Part shown: positions 1-6,750 of the stretch, piece after piece
Position numbering within the stretch: the first letter of the stretch is position 1
Layout of the letters: every line of letters starts with the position of its first letter
Assembly: GCA_937925595.1 (NCBI GenBank)
Contig: CALALQ010000339.1
Coordinates: 1-8,002 of the forward strand
Reading direction: 5' to 3'
Length of the DNA stretch: 8,002 nucleotides
Source of the DNA: an uncultured Demequina sp.
GTDB taxonomy: Bacteria; Actinomycetota; Actinomycetes; Actinomycetales; Demequinaceae
The notes under the pieces: generated by a model
Database searches by the model: none
What the model was told of the DNA's origin: nothing
Seen by the model: only the letters and a program-made list of their open reading frames with translations
Program-made: the position numbers and the translations under genes

Positions 1-390
1 AGCCGACTGGCCCTGCGAAGCGCCGCCAGCGGCACGCGTCAGCTGAGCCGTCGCGTAGCGGAGCGAGGGGCCGATCTCGTCGACCTCGAGCTCGATGGCG
101 GTGCGGTTGTTGCCCTCCTTGTCCTGGTAGCTGCGCTGCTTGAGCACACCCGTCGCGATGACGCGGGTGCCCTTCGTCAGCGAGCCAGCGACGTGCTCCG
201 CGAACTCGCGCCAGATCGACGCGCGCAGGAACAGGGCCTCGCCGTCCTTCCACTCGTTCGCCTGGCGGTCGAACGTGCGAGGGGTGGACGCGATGGTGAA
301 GTTGGCCACCGGCAGACCGTTCTGCGTGTACCGGAGCTCCGGGTCCGCGGTGAGGTTTCCGACGACAGTGATGGTGGTTTCGCCAGCCAT
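1..390 (-). CDS. ssb: Single-stranded DNA-binding protein (SSB), C-terminus cut by window edge
   Basis: Reading from ATG at 390 gives 130 codons open to the left edge, beginning [20 protein letters not shown]. This is the opening of a bacterial or phage SSB OB fold. Further family marks are FTIAST near residue 34, an LFLRASIW strand, [11 protein letters not shown] and the [13 protein letters not shown] segment near residue 110, which closely resembles actinobacterial SSBs. The OB fold (about residues 5-112) is complete. The Gly/Gln-rich linker begins at GGASQGQS and the acidic protein-interaction tail is out of view. SSB coats single-stranded DNA at forks and in recombination, fitting the exonuclease and dnaE upstream. 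The start is set by the conserved N-terminus, with a modest GGAA ribosome site 7 bases ahead. A 136-bp leader precedes it. Family assignment is very secure; whether it replaces or supplements the host SSB cannot be seen. Confidence 0.96.
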   Translation of the reverse strand, partial: MAGETTITVVGNLTADPELRYTQNGLPVANFTIASTPRTFDRQANEWKDGEALFLRASIWREFAEHVAGSLTKGTRVIATGVLKQRSYQDKEGNNRTAIELEVDEIGPSLRYATAQLTRAAGGASQGQSA

Positions 391-410
391 GATTCGTTCC
401 GTATATCTTT

Positions 411-473
411 CCGTTGTGCCCTTTCGGGCGGCGAATCCGTTTGAGAGGTTCTCATCCGGTTGTGCCCCTTCGG
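411..473 (-). repeat. Direct repeat pair in the ssb leader
   Basis: Two near-identical elements lie between the exonuclease and ssb. On the minus strand they read CCGAAGGGGCACAACCGG (473-456) and CCGAAAGGGCACAACGG (427-411), with matching positions 46 bp apart. In RNA each could make a small hairpin: CCCC/GGGG around ACCGAA for the first, and GCCC-GAAA-GGGC for the second, which is capped by a GNRA-type tetraloop. They sit between the promoter-like motif at 489-502 and the ssb start, so they would be transcribed in the leader. A repressor or autoregulatory SSB-binding site, or an RNA-level element, are both possible. The repeat is seen directly; the function is inference. Confidence 0.6.
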
Positions 474-488
474 TGGGGTACATCTTCT

Positions 489-502
489 CTATGCGCGTGC
501 TC
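489..502 (-). promoter_or_regulatory. Candidate promoter motif (GCACGCGCATAG) before ssb
   Basis: The minus strand reads GAGCACGCGCATAGAG, about 100 bases ahead of the ssb start. The GCATAG part resembles an actinobacterial -10 box. No good -35 is present; CTCAAC lies 16 bases ahead of CATAGA but is a weak match. The same 12-base core GCACGCGCATAG recurs at 6805-6816 ahead of dnaE, and GCGCAT recurs ahead of two other genes. No clear terminator separates ssb from the exonuclease, so read-through is also possible. Confidence 0.45.
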
Positions 503-526
503 TGAAAAAGTTGAGCCCGCGAGAAA

Positions 527-1408
527 TCAGTGGGTGGAAGCGGCCAAGATGCTCCCTCGGACGCCTTCCAGCGCCGCCTCCGGGGTGAACCCGTCGCGGG
601 AGGCCAGCAGGCTGATGGTGCCCGCCATCAGGGCCATGAAGCCGCTGATGACGTTGACGGGTGGGACGCCTTCCAGGAGCGCCTGGATGTTCTGCGGCTC
701 CATCGGCGTGTAGTGGGTCGTGCCGTTGCGGTCCGTGAACACGTCGAGGTTCATGTACTGCTCGGTCAGGGCCAGCGCCAGCAGCTGTGTGTCACGGGGG
801 TCGTAGTCCCGGCCGTACGTCAGCGACGCCGCGTACAGGTCGTCGAATGCCTTCTGGTAGCGGATGTCGTCCTCGATGTCAGCCATCGCCCGGTGGGTCT
901 TGGAAGGCTTGGCGGGGACGATGGGGACACCCACGATGTACTCGTAGCGTTTGCGGGCCGAGGAGATGTCCTGCTCGTCGTAGGTGAGGCGTGCAGCAAG
1001 GCGCGGCATCTGCACCTGCACCTGCGGCTTGTCGTAGCGGGTGACGCCAGTGCCGGCGATGACGACCTTCTGCCCGGCGGGCAGGCGGTCAAGGAGCGCC
1101 AGAACGCCGTCCTCAGCCTCTTCCAGGGTGGGGAGCTTGTCGGCGTCGGGGCCGGTGAGGATGTCGTACAGACCGGAGCGCTTGTGCATCTCGAGCACGA
1201 ACGGGATCTCATGCAGCTGGGCGAGGGCTTCCGGCGTGGGGCGGACGACGGTCTCGAAGCGGCCGAACTCGGTGGTCAGGTCTGCAGACATGAGGATCGC
1301 TGCGACCTCGAAGATGGCAGAGTTGGCGACCTCCGCGGGACCGTCGTCGTCTCGCACGCCGGGCCCCTCGAAGTCGATGTAGAGAAGCGGGTTCGCCTGG
1401 ATTGCCAT
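527..1408 (-). CDS. Oligoribonuclease-like DEDDh 3'-5' exonuclease with C-terminal extension
   Basis: A 293-residue protein from ATG at 1408. The DEDDh metal-binding set can be traced: ExoI YIDFEGPG (D12, E14), ExoII with RYDKPQ (D126) followed by MPRL, and Exo[14 protein letters not shown] (H172, D177). EMHKRSGL (residues 73-80) and the MPRL-to-DISS segment match oligoribonuclease (Orn) rather than the DnaQ proofreading type. Orn enzymes degrade 2-5-nucleotide RNAs to mononucleotides. Usual Orn length is about 180-210 residues, so residues 195-293 are an extra domain with a hydrophobic helical stretch ([18 protein letters not shown]) and no recognised fold. An in-frame ATG at 1462 would add a TRH-rich stretch and lie inside the promoter-like region, so 1408 is preferred; GAAAGA lies 9 bases before it. 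The true substrate (small RNA or DNA 3' ends) is uncertain. Confidence 0.85.
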   Translation of the reverse strand: MAIQANPLLYIDFEGPGVRDDDGPAEVANSAIFEVAAILMSADLTTEFGRFETVVRPTPEALAQLHEIPFVLEMHKRSGLYDILTGPDADKLPTLEEAEDGVLALLDRLPAGQKVVIAGTGVTRYDKPQVQVQMPRLAARLTYDEQDISSARKRYEYIVGVPIVPAKPSKTHRAMADIEDDIRYQKAFDDLYAASLTYGRDYDPRDTQLLALALTEQYMNLDVFTDRNGTTHYTPMEPQNIQALLEGVPPVNVISGFMALMAGTISLLASRDGFTPEAALEGVRGSILAASTH

Positions 1409-1464
1409 GGTGGTGTGTCTTTCGTGGTGTCGCTTGTCGGTGCGCGTCGTGCGCTGATTCATCC

Positions 1465-1495
1465 ATGCGCAGTGCCCGCGAAAACGTGGGTCACA
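1465..1495 (-). promoter_or_regulatory. Composite element GTGACCC-N14-ACTGCGCAT before the exonuclease
   Basis: On the minus strand TGTGACCC (1495-1488) is followed after 14 bases by ACTGCGCAT (1473-1465). The same two words recur with a 15-base gap at 7340-7310, before another gene. It lies between the KTSC-gene terminator and the exonuclease start, where a promoter is expected. GCGCATGG is a poor -10 by itself, so this could be a promoter read by a dedicated sigma factor or phage polymerase, or a regulator site. The function is inferred. Confidence 0.5.
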
Positions 1496-1510
1496 TCCCT
1501 ATGCACAAAG

Positions 1511-1540
1511 CAGGAAGCCCCGGTCTCCCGGGGCTTCCTG
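1511..1540 (-). terminator. Strong hairpin after the KTSC gene
   Basis: A perfect 13-bp GC-rich stem (1511-1523 with 1528-1540) and a 4-base loop (1524-1527) begins 13 bases past the KTSC stop. The minus strand continues CTTTGTGC, so there is only a short T run, as is common in high-GC actinobacteria. It most likely ends the KTSC transcript and separates it from the exonuclease promoter region. Because the stem is symmetric it could also act on plus-strand transcripts. Confidence 0.8.
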
Positions 1541-1553
1541 TGGGCCGTGGTGG

Positions 1554-2483
1554 TCAGGCGAACTGAGGCGCCGTCGGAGGGTCGTAGTGGACCGACGGGC
1601 AGCGGTGCGGCTTCCCGGCGTAGAAGTAGTTGCCGCACTCCTCGTGCTGCTCGACCTCGAACCGTGGCGCGACGCGCTTGACGAGGTAGTTGTACGCCTC
1701 ACCGATGCTGCGCGAGTTCATCAGGTCGTCGTAGGTCTGCTCGTCGACGTGGTAACCGTAGACACGGCCGCCGAGGTTCATCACGAGCTGGTGGTCGTAC
1801 TTGTTGTAGCCGACACCGCGGATCCACGAGCTGTCCACCTCGCGCAGCGAGGCGCCCTGCGACGCAAGACGCTCACGGCGGCGAGCGAGGATGTCACGCA
1901 CCTCCGCCAGCGCACGGGTCGGGCGGCGCGCTTCCAGGGTTGCCAGGACCGTCTCGGCGACGTACTCGGCGTGCTCGGCGGGCATGCGGACACCGGAGAC
2001 GGAGTAGCGGCCGTTGCCGTTGTAGGTCACCCGGACGTGACCGGTGATCGGGCCATGCGGGGTGTGGGCTTCGACCGGCATGTCGAACGTGCCGGCGTTT
2101 GACTGCGCGTACCTGCGGACAGCGTTGACCGAAGGCATCTTCACCTTCGTCTCCTGGCCCTCGTAGGAGCGCAGGCGAGCCTCGCGGCCGTCAGCGTCGA
2201 ATCGGGGCATCGCCTCGTAGCGGCCGAGCTCAGCGATCGACTCGGTGCGCGCCCACCAGACGGCGGCGGATTCCGTGTCGGCGGTCTGGGCCTGCGGGAT
2301 CGCCGGCAACCAGCCCATCTGGGAGAGCTGGCGGCGACGCTCCTCGAGGAGATTGCGTGCGCTGGCGAGGGCGGCCTCGTGCTTGGTGTTCTTGTACGAG
2401 GTGTACTGGCCACCCCCAGCACCCTTGCCCTTCCGGGGCGGGTTCGGGTTGGCCGAAGGCTTCTTGTGGTCCATGCCGTTCAT
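1554..2483 (-). CDS. KTSC-domain protein with C-terminal Cys/His cluster
   Basis: A 309-residue protein. Residues about 216-270 match the short KTSC domain: SSWIRGVGY, a QLVMNLGGRVYGYHV strand pair, and TYDDLMNSRSIGEAYN, following the family pattern GY-x-L-x-F/L-x-x-G-x-Y-x-Y-x-V, then L-x-x-S-x-G-x-x-(F/Y)-N. Just after it comes a Cys/His cluster (H280, C283, H293, C295, H299; HEECGNYFY then PHRCP) that may bind one metal ion. The N-terminus (1-30) is Lys/Pro/Gly-rich and disordered. Residues about 120-195 form an unrecognised beta-plus-helix segment (PITGHVRVTYNGNGRYSV), followed by a charged helix with ARRRERLASQG. KTSC has no firmly established activity, so nucleic-acid binding is only a guess from basic residues and neighbours. 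The start overlaps a large dyad and has no good Shine-Dalgarno; ATG at 2474 is an alternative. Confidence 0.82.
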   Translation of the reverse strand: MNGMDHKKPSANPNPPRKGKGAGGGQYTSYKNTKHEAALASARNLLEERRRQLSQMGWLPAIPQAQTADTESAAVWWARTESIAELGRYEAMPRFDADGREARLRSYEGQETKVKMPSVNAVRRYAQSNAGTFDMPVEAHTPHGPITGHVRVTYNGNGRYSVSGVRMPAEHAEYVAETVLATLEARRPTRALAEVRDILARRRERLASQGASLREVDSSWIRGVGYNKYDHQLVMNLGGRVYGYHVDEQTYDDLMNSRSIGEAYNYLVKRVAPRFEVEQHEECGNYFYAGKPHRCPSVHYDPPTAPQFA

Positions 2484-2534
2484 GTACGCGGCTCACAGGA
2501 AAACCTGTGATCTCGGGTACATGTTTTCCTGTGA
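2481..2534 (-). promoter_or_regulatory. Nested inverted repeats overlapping the KTSC-gene start (operator or RNA switch)
   Basis: Plus-strand view: TCACAGG (2493-2499), AAAA, CCTGTGA (2504-2510) form a perfect 7-bp dyad. It is flanked almost symmetrically by CATGTAC (2481-2487) and GTACATG (2517-2523), giving a 43-bp extended palindrome. A third half-site lies at 2523-2534 (GTTTTCCTGTGA), an exact 12-base inverse of 2493-2504. In the transcript the arm at 2504-2493 can pair with its close partner (4-base loop) or with 2534-2523 (18-base loop), but not both. The start codon of the KTSC gene lies in the outer CATGTAC arm. Either a dimeric repressor operator with an extra half-site or a translational switch would explain this. 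Confidence 0.65.
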
Positions 2535-2550
2535 CCACGGAAAGAGAAAA

Positions 2551-2584
2551 GGTGGGGCGGGCCTCTCTCCTTGCCCGCCCCACC
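2551..2584 (-). terminator. Rho-independent terminator of dnaE
   Basis: A perfect 12-bp stem, ggtggggcgggc (2551-2562) with gcccgccccacc (2573-2584), has a 10-base loop and starts 8 bases after the dnaE stop. On the minus strand it is followed by TTTTCTCTTT, a good U-rich tract. It is the most canonical intrinsic terminator in the window and implies that the KTSC gene needs its own promoter within 2484-2550. Confidence 0.9.
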
Positions 2585-2592
2585 CGGGGCAC

Positions 2593-5500
2593 CTAGTCCG
2601 TCAGTTCGATGTAGGCGATGACGCGCCCGTCTTCTGCGGAGTAGGTGAGCAGCGGGGCCTTGCTGAGCCGGCCCTTGGGGGTCAGCAGGGCCTTGGGGTC
2701 GCGCAGGTGCTCAGGGATGGCCATGTACACGTCCTCGCGCTTGCGCGCGGTGGCGCGCGACAGTCGGAACCGGGGCGGACCGCTGGAGGCGACGACCTCG
2801 ACGACGGACGGGGCAGGTTCCTCCTCGAAGAAGTCACCGGGGTCGTCGTCGGGCAGGTAGTCGTCGCTGTCTCCGGCCGCCGCCGCCGCCGGCACCTCGT
2901 CCGTCTCGGCGACGGTGAGGGCGGGACGGTTCAGCGCGGGAACCTCGACGTCGGTGGACAGTCCCCCGGTGATGGGGTCGTCCAGGTCGATGACGTCGAT
3001 GCGGCGTGCGGTGAGCTGGCGGACCTTGACGATGGTGATGTTGCCGTCTTCGTCTTCCTGCTCGTACTCGCGGATGCCGACCTTCGCGGTCATCGCGACC
3101 GGCCAGCCGATGGGCGGGATGCCGATCTCGCGCTGCTCGGTGAGCTCACGGTCCCACATGATGCCGTCGACACGGTCGCGGGAGCCTTCCAGCACGATCG
3201 CTGCCTTCCGGCCGCCCTTGTAGGAGCCTTCGGTGAACGCGGCGAGCAGGCCGATGACGGTGACCGTCGCGCCCGGCTCGTTGGGGATCTTCCCGATGGG
3301 GATGCCTCGCTCCTCCACGACGCCGTAGTTGGTGGACGCGACCTTCGACCAGTTCTTGATCTGGTCGGCGAACACTACGAGCGGGTGGGTGCCCAGGCTC
3401 ACACCCAGACGCTGACGCTGGCGGGCGGAACGTTCGACGATGCCCCATTCCACCTGCGGGACAGGGCCGGGCAGGGTCTCCTCGGCGAGGCGGGCGACCA
3501 TCGCCAGGCCCAGGCGCGGCCCGAACGAGTCCATCGCGCCGGACTCGATGAGGCCGACCAGCACGTTGGAGGGGAGGCGCTTGCCGCTGTCGTCGACGCG
3601 GACCCGGAGGACCAGGTCGGTGATGGTGCGGAACTGGCCCGAGTCCTCCCGGTACTTCACGATCGCCTCACCGGCCGACGAGACACCGCCGACCTCCGCA
3701 AGCCCGATGCGGACCTTGTCGAGACCTTCCGGCTTCGAGTGGACGTCCGACAGGTTCACGTCGGGGCTGAGCACCTCGATGCCCTCTGCCGGCAGCGCCA
3801 GGAGCGCTTCGACGCGGCGGTCGCTCTCGGTCGTGTTCGCGAGGATGGCAGCACCGTACGCGCCAGGCCAGTTGGCCTTGAGGAACGCGGTGTAGTAGCC
3901 GAGGTAGGCGTACGCCATCGAGTGCGACTTGTTGAACGCGTACGCGGCCGCGCCCTCGAACATCTCCCACACCAGCTCGCCGGTACGTGCCTTGAACTTC
4001 GGCGAGTAGAGCACGCCGTTGTCGTCGCGGAACTCCTCGCCAAGCTGGTTGAAGAACGTCTCCTTGAGGGGCCCGAGGAGCTTGATGTCCTTCTTGCCGA
4101 TCGCGCGGCGGAGGGTGGAGCGCTGCCCGGCGGTGAACCCGGCCATGATGGTGCTCAGCAGCATCATGTCCTCCTGAAAGGCCATGATCCCGTACGCCTT
4201 GCCGAGCTGCTTGTCGAGCCACTTCGCCTCTTCGGCGTCGTCGGTGTAGATGCCGTAGTCGACCGCTTCCTTGCCGTTCTTGCGCAAGCCGTAGTGCTCG
4301 GGCATGCCGGCGGAGATGGGGCCGGGACGGAACAGCGCGTAGATGGCGGAGAGGTGCTCTTCGTTCTCGGGCTGCACGTCCTGGATGAGGCTGGTCATCG
4401 CCGCGCCTTCAGCCTGGAAGATGCCGGCGGTGCGGCCTTCGCGAAGCAGCTGCCACGCCTTATCCACGCGCGGGTCGCCCTTGGTGGACGGGTGCGGGAT
4501 GGTCTCGATGCTGAGCTGCTCCCCCGTCTGCTCGGCGATGTAGTCGAACGCCGTGTGCATGATGTCAAGGTTGCGCAGGGCGAGGATGTCGAGCTTGAGG
4601 AGGCCGAACTTCTCGCAGTCCTTCGAGTCCCACTGCGACACGAGGCGGATTCGCTCTGTGCCGTCCGGGAGGGTCTTCTTGTTCTGGCGGAGCGGGATGA
4701 GGTCCGGCAGGTACTTATCGGAGATGATGATGCCGCAGGCGTGGATGGACGCGCCGTTGATGATGCCGTCGAACGACTGGGCGAGCTCGACGACCTCGCG
4801 GGCCTCGTCGCCGTACTTCTCCATGATGCGGCGGAACTCGGCCGTCTGCGGGTTGTCGACATCCAGCAGCGCGTCGAACCCGAGGGGGTTGCCGCCTTCG
4901 ACGGGGATGACCTTGGTGAGGGCGTTGCCGATGGTGGTCAGGCCCAGCAGGCGCGCGGCGTCCTTGACGGAACGGCGGGACTTGGAGACACCGACCGAGC
5001 CGATCTGGGCGACATGGCCGACACCCCACTTGTATTCGAGGTAGTCGAGGATGTCGTCGCGACGGTTGCGTTCGAAGTCGATGTCGAAGTCGGGCCAGTC
5101 GGCACGGCCTCGCTCGATGAACCGCTCGAACAGCAGGTCGTGGCGGAGCGGGTCGAGGCCGGTGATGCCGAGGCTGTACGCGATCATGGAGCCGGCGCCG
5201 GAACCACGGCCGGGGCCGACCAGGATGGGGGCCTTCGACCCGTCACACCCGTCCACGTCGCAGGTGAACTCGGTGGCGCCGGGCTCGCGGACCTTCATGT
5301 GGATGCAGGCGTTGGACTTCGCCCAGGACACCACGTCCCACACGATGAGGAAGTAGTCCTCGAAGCCCATGAACGTGATGACTTCCCACTCGGTGTTCAG
5401 TCGGTCACGGACCTCCTGCGGGAGCACGTCGCCGTAGATGGCTTTCGCGCCGCGGATGATCTGCTCGAACAGGTACTTGCGGCTGTCGGCGACCCCTTCG

Positions 5501-6750
5501 GGGAGAGGGTAGACGGGCAGGAGCGCGTTGCCGTCGGGGATGATGGTGTCCTCCGCACGGTCGCTGATGAGCTGCGTGTTCGCGCACGCCTCGTGCCACC
5601 AGTTGCGCGGGTGCGACGGGGTCTGGGCGGGACGGCCGAAGGTCTCCAGGTAGAACGCTTCACGCTCGACACGGAGGATGAACTCTTCCAGGACCGGGTC
5701 GGTGACCTCCCCGCCGTTCTGCACCCAGTCGAGAGCGCGCGGGACGAGCGTCTCGTCGAACGGGGCGGGACGCAGCATCAGCGGGAGCAGCTGCGTGTTC
5801 TCGAGCGCGCGGCGCAGCGTCATGAGCTGCGTGCCGCTCATGACGAGGTTGCCGTCGCCCTTGCGTTCGGGGGCGAACAGCCCGTACATCTCCTCGGGGG
5901 TGCGCAGGTGGTAGCCGGAGCCGGTGAACCGGTACCGCTTCGGATTGTCGAGGGGGCGGATGCCGTCGTCGGTGGTGGTCTTCCCGGAGAGGGTGCGCAG
6001 GGCCAGCCACGCGTCGTGGGCGTGCGCGTCGTGGTCGTGGGTGAAGTGGGAGTCGTTGGTGGCGACAAGCGGGATGCCGAACTCCTGCGACAGCTCCCAC
6101 ATCTTCGGCAGGGCTGCCGTCTCGACGCGGATGCCGTGGTCCATGACTTCGAGGAACACGTTGTCCTTGCCGAACACGCGGATGAGTTCGGTGAGGTTCC
6201 GGCGGGCGAGGTCCATGTTGCCGGCGGCGACGTTTCCGAGGACGGGACCGCCGAGACAGCCGGTGAGGGCGACCAGGCCTTCGGTGTTCTCGCCGATGAG
6301 GTTCAGGTCGCTCATCTGGTACTTCGACCACTTGGTCTGCTCGGCCGCGTTGTTGATGCGGACGAGGTTCTTCCACCCCTGCTCGTTGATGGCCAGCAGT
6401 GTCAGGTGGTAGTAGTTCTTCCGCTTGACGGCACCCTCGTTCTCGTCGGAGTCGTCGGCGAGGTCGCCACTGGTCTCCATGTAGGAGCGGACGAAGCGGT
6501 TGCCGAACGTGCCGTCCTCAGCGATCGCGAGGTACAGCTCGTTGCCGGGGATGAGCTTCACTCCGGCTTCCTTGGCGGCGCCTTTCGCCTTCCACAGCCC
6601 CAGCAGGGTGCCGTGGTCGGTGACTGCGCACGAGTCCATGCCGTGCTCGGCAGCGGTCTTGAAGACGCCTTTCAGGCGGGCGAGGCCGTCGAGGAGGCTT
6701 CCTTCTGTGTGCACGTGGAGGTGCGTGAACTTCTGGGTCATGGTCGTCAT
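2593..6750 (-). CDS. dnaE: DNA polymerase III alpha subunit, DnaE type
   Basis: A 1385-residue replicative polymerase. The N-terminal PHP domain (about 8-290) keeps a full metal-ligand set: H12, H14, D21, H46, E71, H115, C165, D233 and H235. It could therefore be a working 3'-5' proofreading nuclease, as in mycobacterial DnaE1. The C-family palm follows: GPGRGSGAGS (512-521), PDFDIDF (553-559, catalytic D556 and D558) and LLKLDILALRN (D721). Fingers carry FNKSHSMAYAYLGYY; the helix-hairpin and GTHPL region lies near 1120; an OB fold spans about 1155-1250. After an Ala/Asp/Glu-rich linker (about 1281-1312) comes a C-terminal domain without recognised tau-binding features. Family length is usually about 1,160-1,200. 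The excess includes insertions at about 293-383 and 483-507, plus the tail. ATG at 6741 is an alternative start with GGGA at better spacing. No frameshift or intein is seen. Confidence 0.96.
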   Translation of the reverse strand: MTTMTQKFTHLHVHTEGSLLDGLARLKGVFKTAAEHGMDSCAVTDHGTLLGLWKAKGAAKEAGVKLIPGNELYLAIAEDGTFGNRFVRSYMETSGDLADDSDENEGAVKRKNYYHLTLLAINEQGWKNLVRINNAAEQTKWSKYQMSDLNLIGENTEGLVALTGCLGGPVLGNVAAGNMDLARRNLTELIRVFGKDNVFLEVMDHGIRVETAALPKMWELSQEFGIPLVATNDSHFTHDHDAHAHDAWLALRTLSGKTTTDDGIRPLDNPKRYRFTGSGYHLRTPEEMYGLFAPERKGDGNLVMSGTQLMTLRRALENTQLLPLMLRPAPFDETLVPRALDWVQNGGEVTDPVLEEFILRVEREAFYLETFGRPAQTPSHPRNWWHEACANTQLISDRAEDTIIPDGNALLPVYPLPEGVADSRKYLFEQIIRGAKAIYGDVLPQEVRDRLNTEWEVITFMGFEDYFLIVWDVVSWAKSNACIHMKVREPGATEFTCDVDGCDGSKAPILVGPGRGSGAGSMIAYSLGITGLDPLRHDLLFERFIERGRADWPDFDIDFERNRRDDILDYLEYKWGVGHVAQIGSVGVSKSRRSVKDAARLLGLTTIGNALTKVIPVEGGNPLGFDALLDVDNPQTAEFRRIMEKYGDEAREVVELAQSFDGIINGASIHACGIIISDKYLPDLIPLRQNKKTLPDGTERIRLVSQWDSKDCEKFGLLKLDILALRNLDIMHTAFDYIAEQTGEQLSIETIPHPSTKGDPRVDKAWQLLREGRTAGIFQAEGAAMTSLIQDVQPENEEHLSAIYALFRPGPISAGMPEHYGLRKNGKEAVDYGIYTDDAEEAKWLDKQLGKAYGIMAFQEDMMLLSTIMAGFTAGQRSTLRRAIGKKDIKLLGPLKETFFNQLGEEFRDDNGVLYSPKFKARTGELVWEMFEGAAAYAFNKSHSMAYAYLGYYTAFLKANWPGAYGAAILANTTESDRRVEALLALPAEGIEVLSPDVNLSDVHSKPEGLDKVRIGLAEVGGVSSAGEAIVKYREDSGQFRTITDLVLRVRVDDSGKRLPSNVLVGLIESGAMDSFGPRLGLAMVARLAEETLPGPVPQVEWGIVERSARQRQRLGVSLGTHPLVVFADQIKNWSKVASTNYGVVEERGIPIGKIPNEPGATVTVIGLLAAFTEGSYKGGRKAAIVLEGSRDRVDGIMWDRELTEQREIGIPPIGWPVAMTAKVGIREYEQEDEDGNITIVKVRQLTARRIDVIDLDDPITGGLSTDVEVPALNRPALTVAETDEVPAAAAAGDSDDYLPDDDPGDFFEEEPAPSVVEVVASSGPPRFRLSRATARKREDVYMAIPEHLRDPKALLTPKGRLSKAPLLTYSAEDGRVIAYIELTD

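Noticed and set aside
140..505. Plus-strand frame over the ssb start and leader
   Set aside because: It lies antisense to a textbook SSB and crosses its leader; no ribosome site or recognisable motif.
391..526. tRNA or small structured RNA gene in the longest gap
   Set aside because: No cloverleaf, T-loop GTTCGA-type sequence or CCA-like end; only short 4-bp hairpins and the repeat pair.
1409..1462. 18-residue N-terminal extension of the exonuclease
   Set aside because: The upstream ATG lies within the promoter-like element, has no ribosome site and would add TRH-rich sequence unlike any Orn family N-terminus.
530..1681. A 383-codon plus-strand frame across the exonuclease and KTSC regions
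   Set aside because: It is a shadow frame: it crosses two unrelated minus-strand genes and a terminator, and its product is Arg/Val/Gly-rich without motifs.
2481..2534. CRISPR repeat or attachment site
   Set aside because: There are only three half-sites with no regular spacers, no cas gene and no integrase. Inverted symmetry fits an operator or RNA hairpin better.
2876..2892. GCC-type trinucleotide run as a regulatory repeat
   Set aside because: It simply encodes an alanine run in the flexible acidic linker of DnaE, as expected for high-GC coding DNA.
5233..5307. Intein or mini-intein in DnaE
   Set aside because: The insertion is only about 25 residues, with no N-terminal block and no terminal HN followed by C/S/T, so it is at most a domain insertion.
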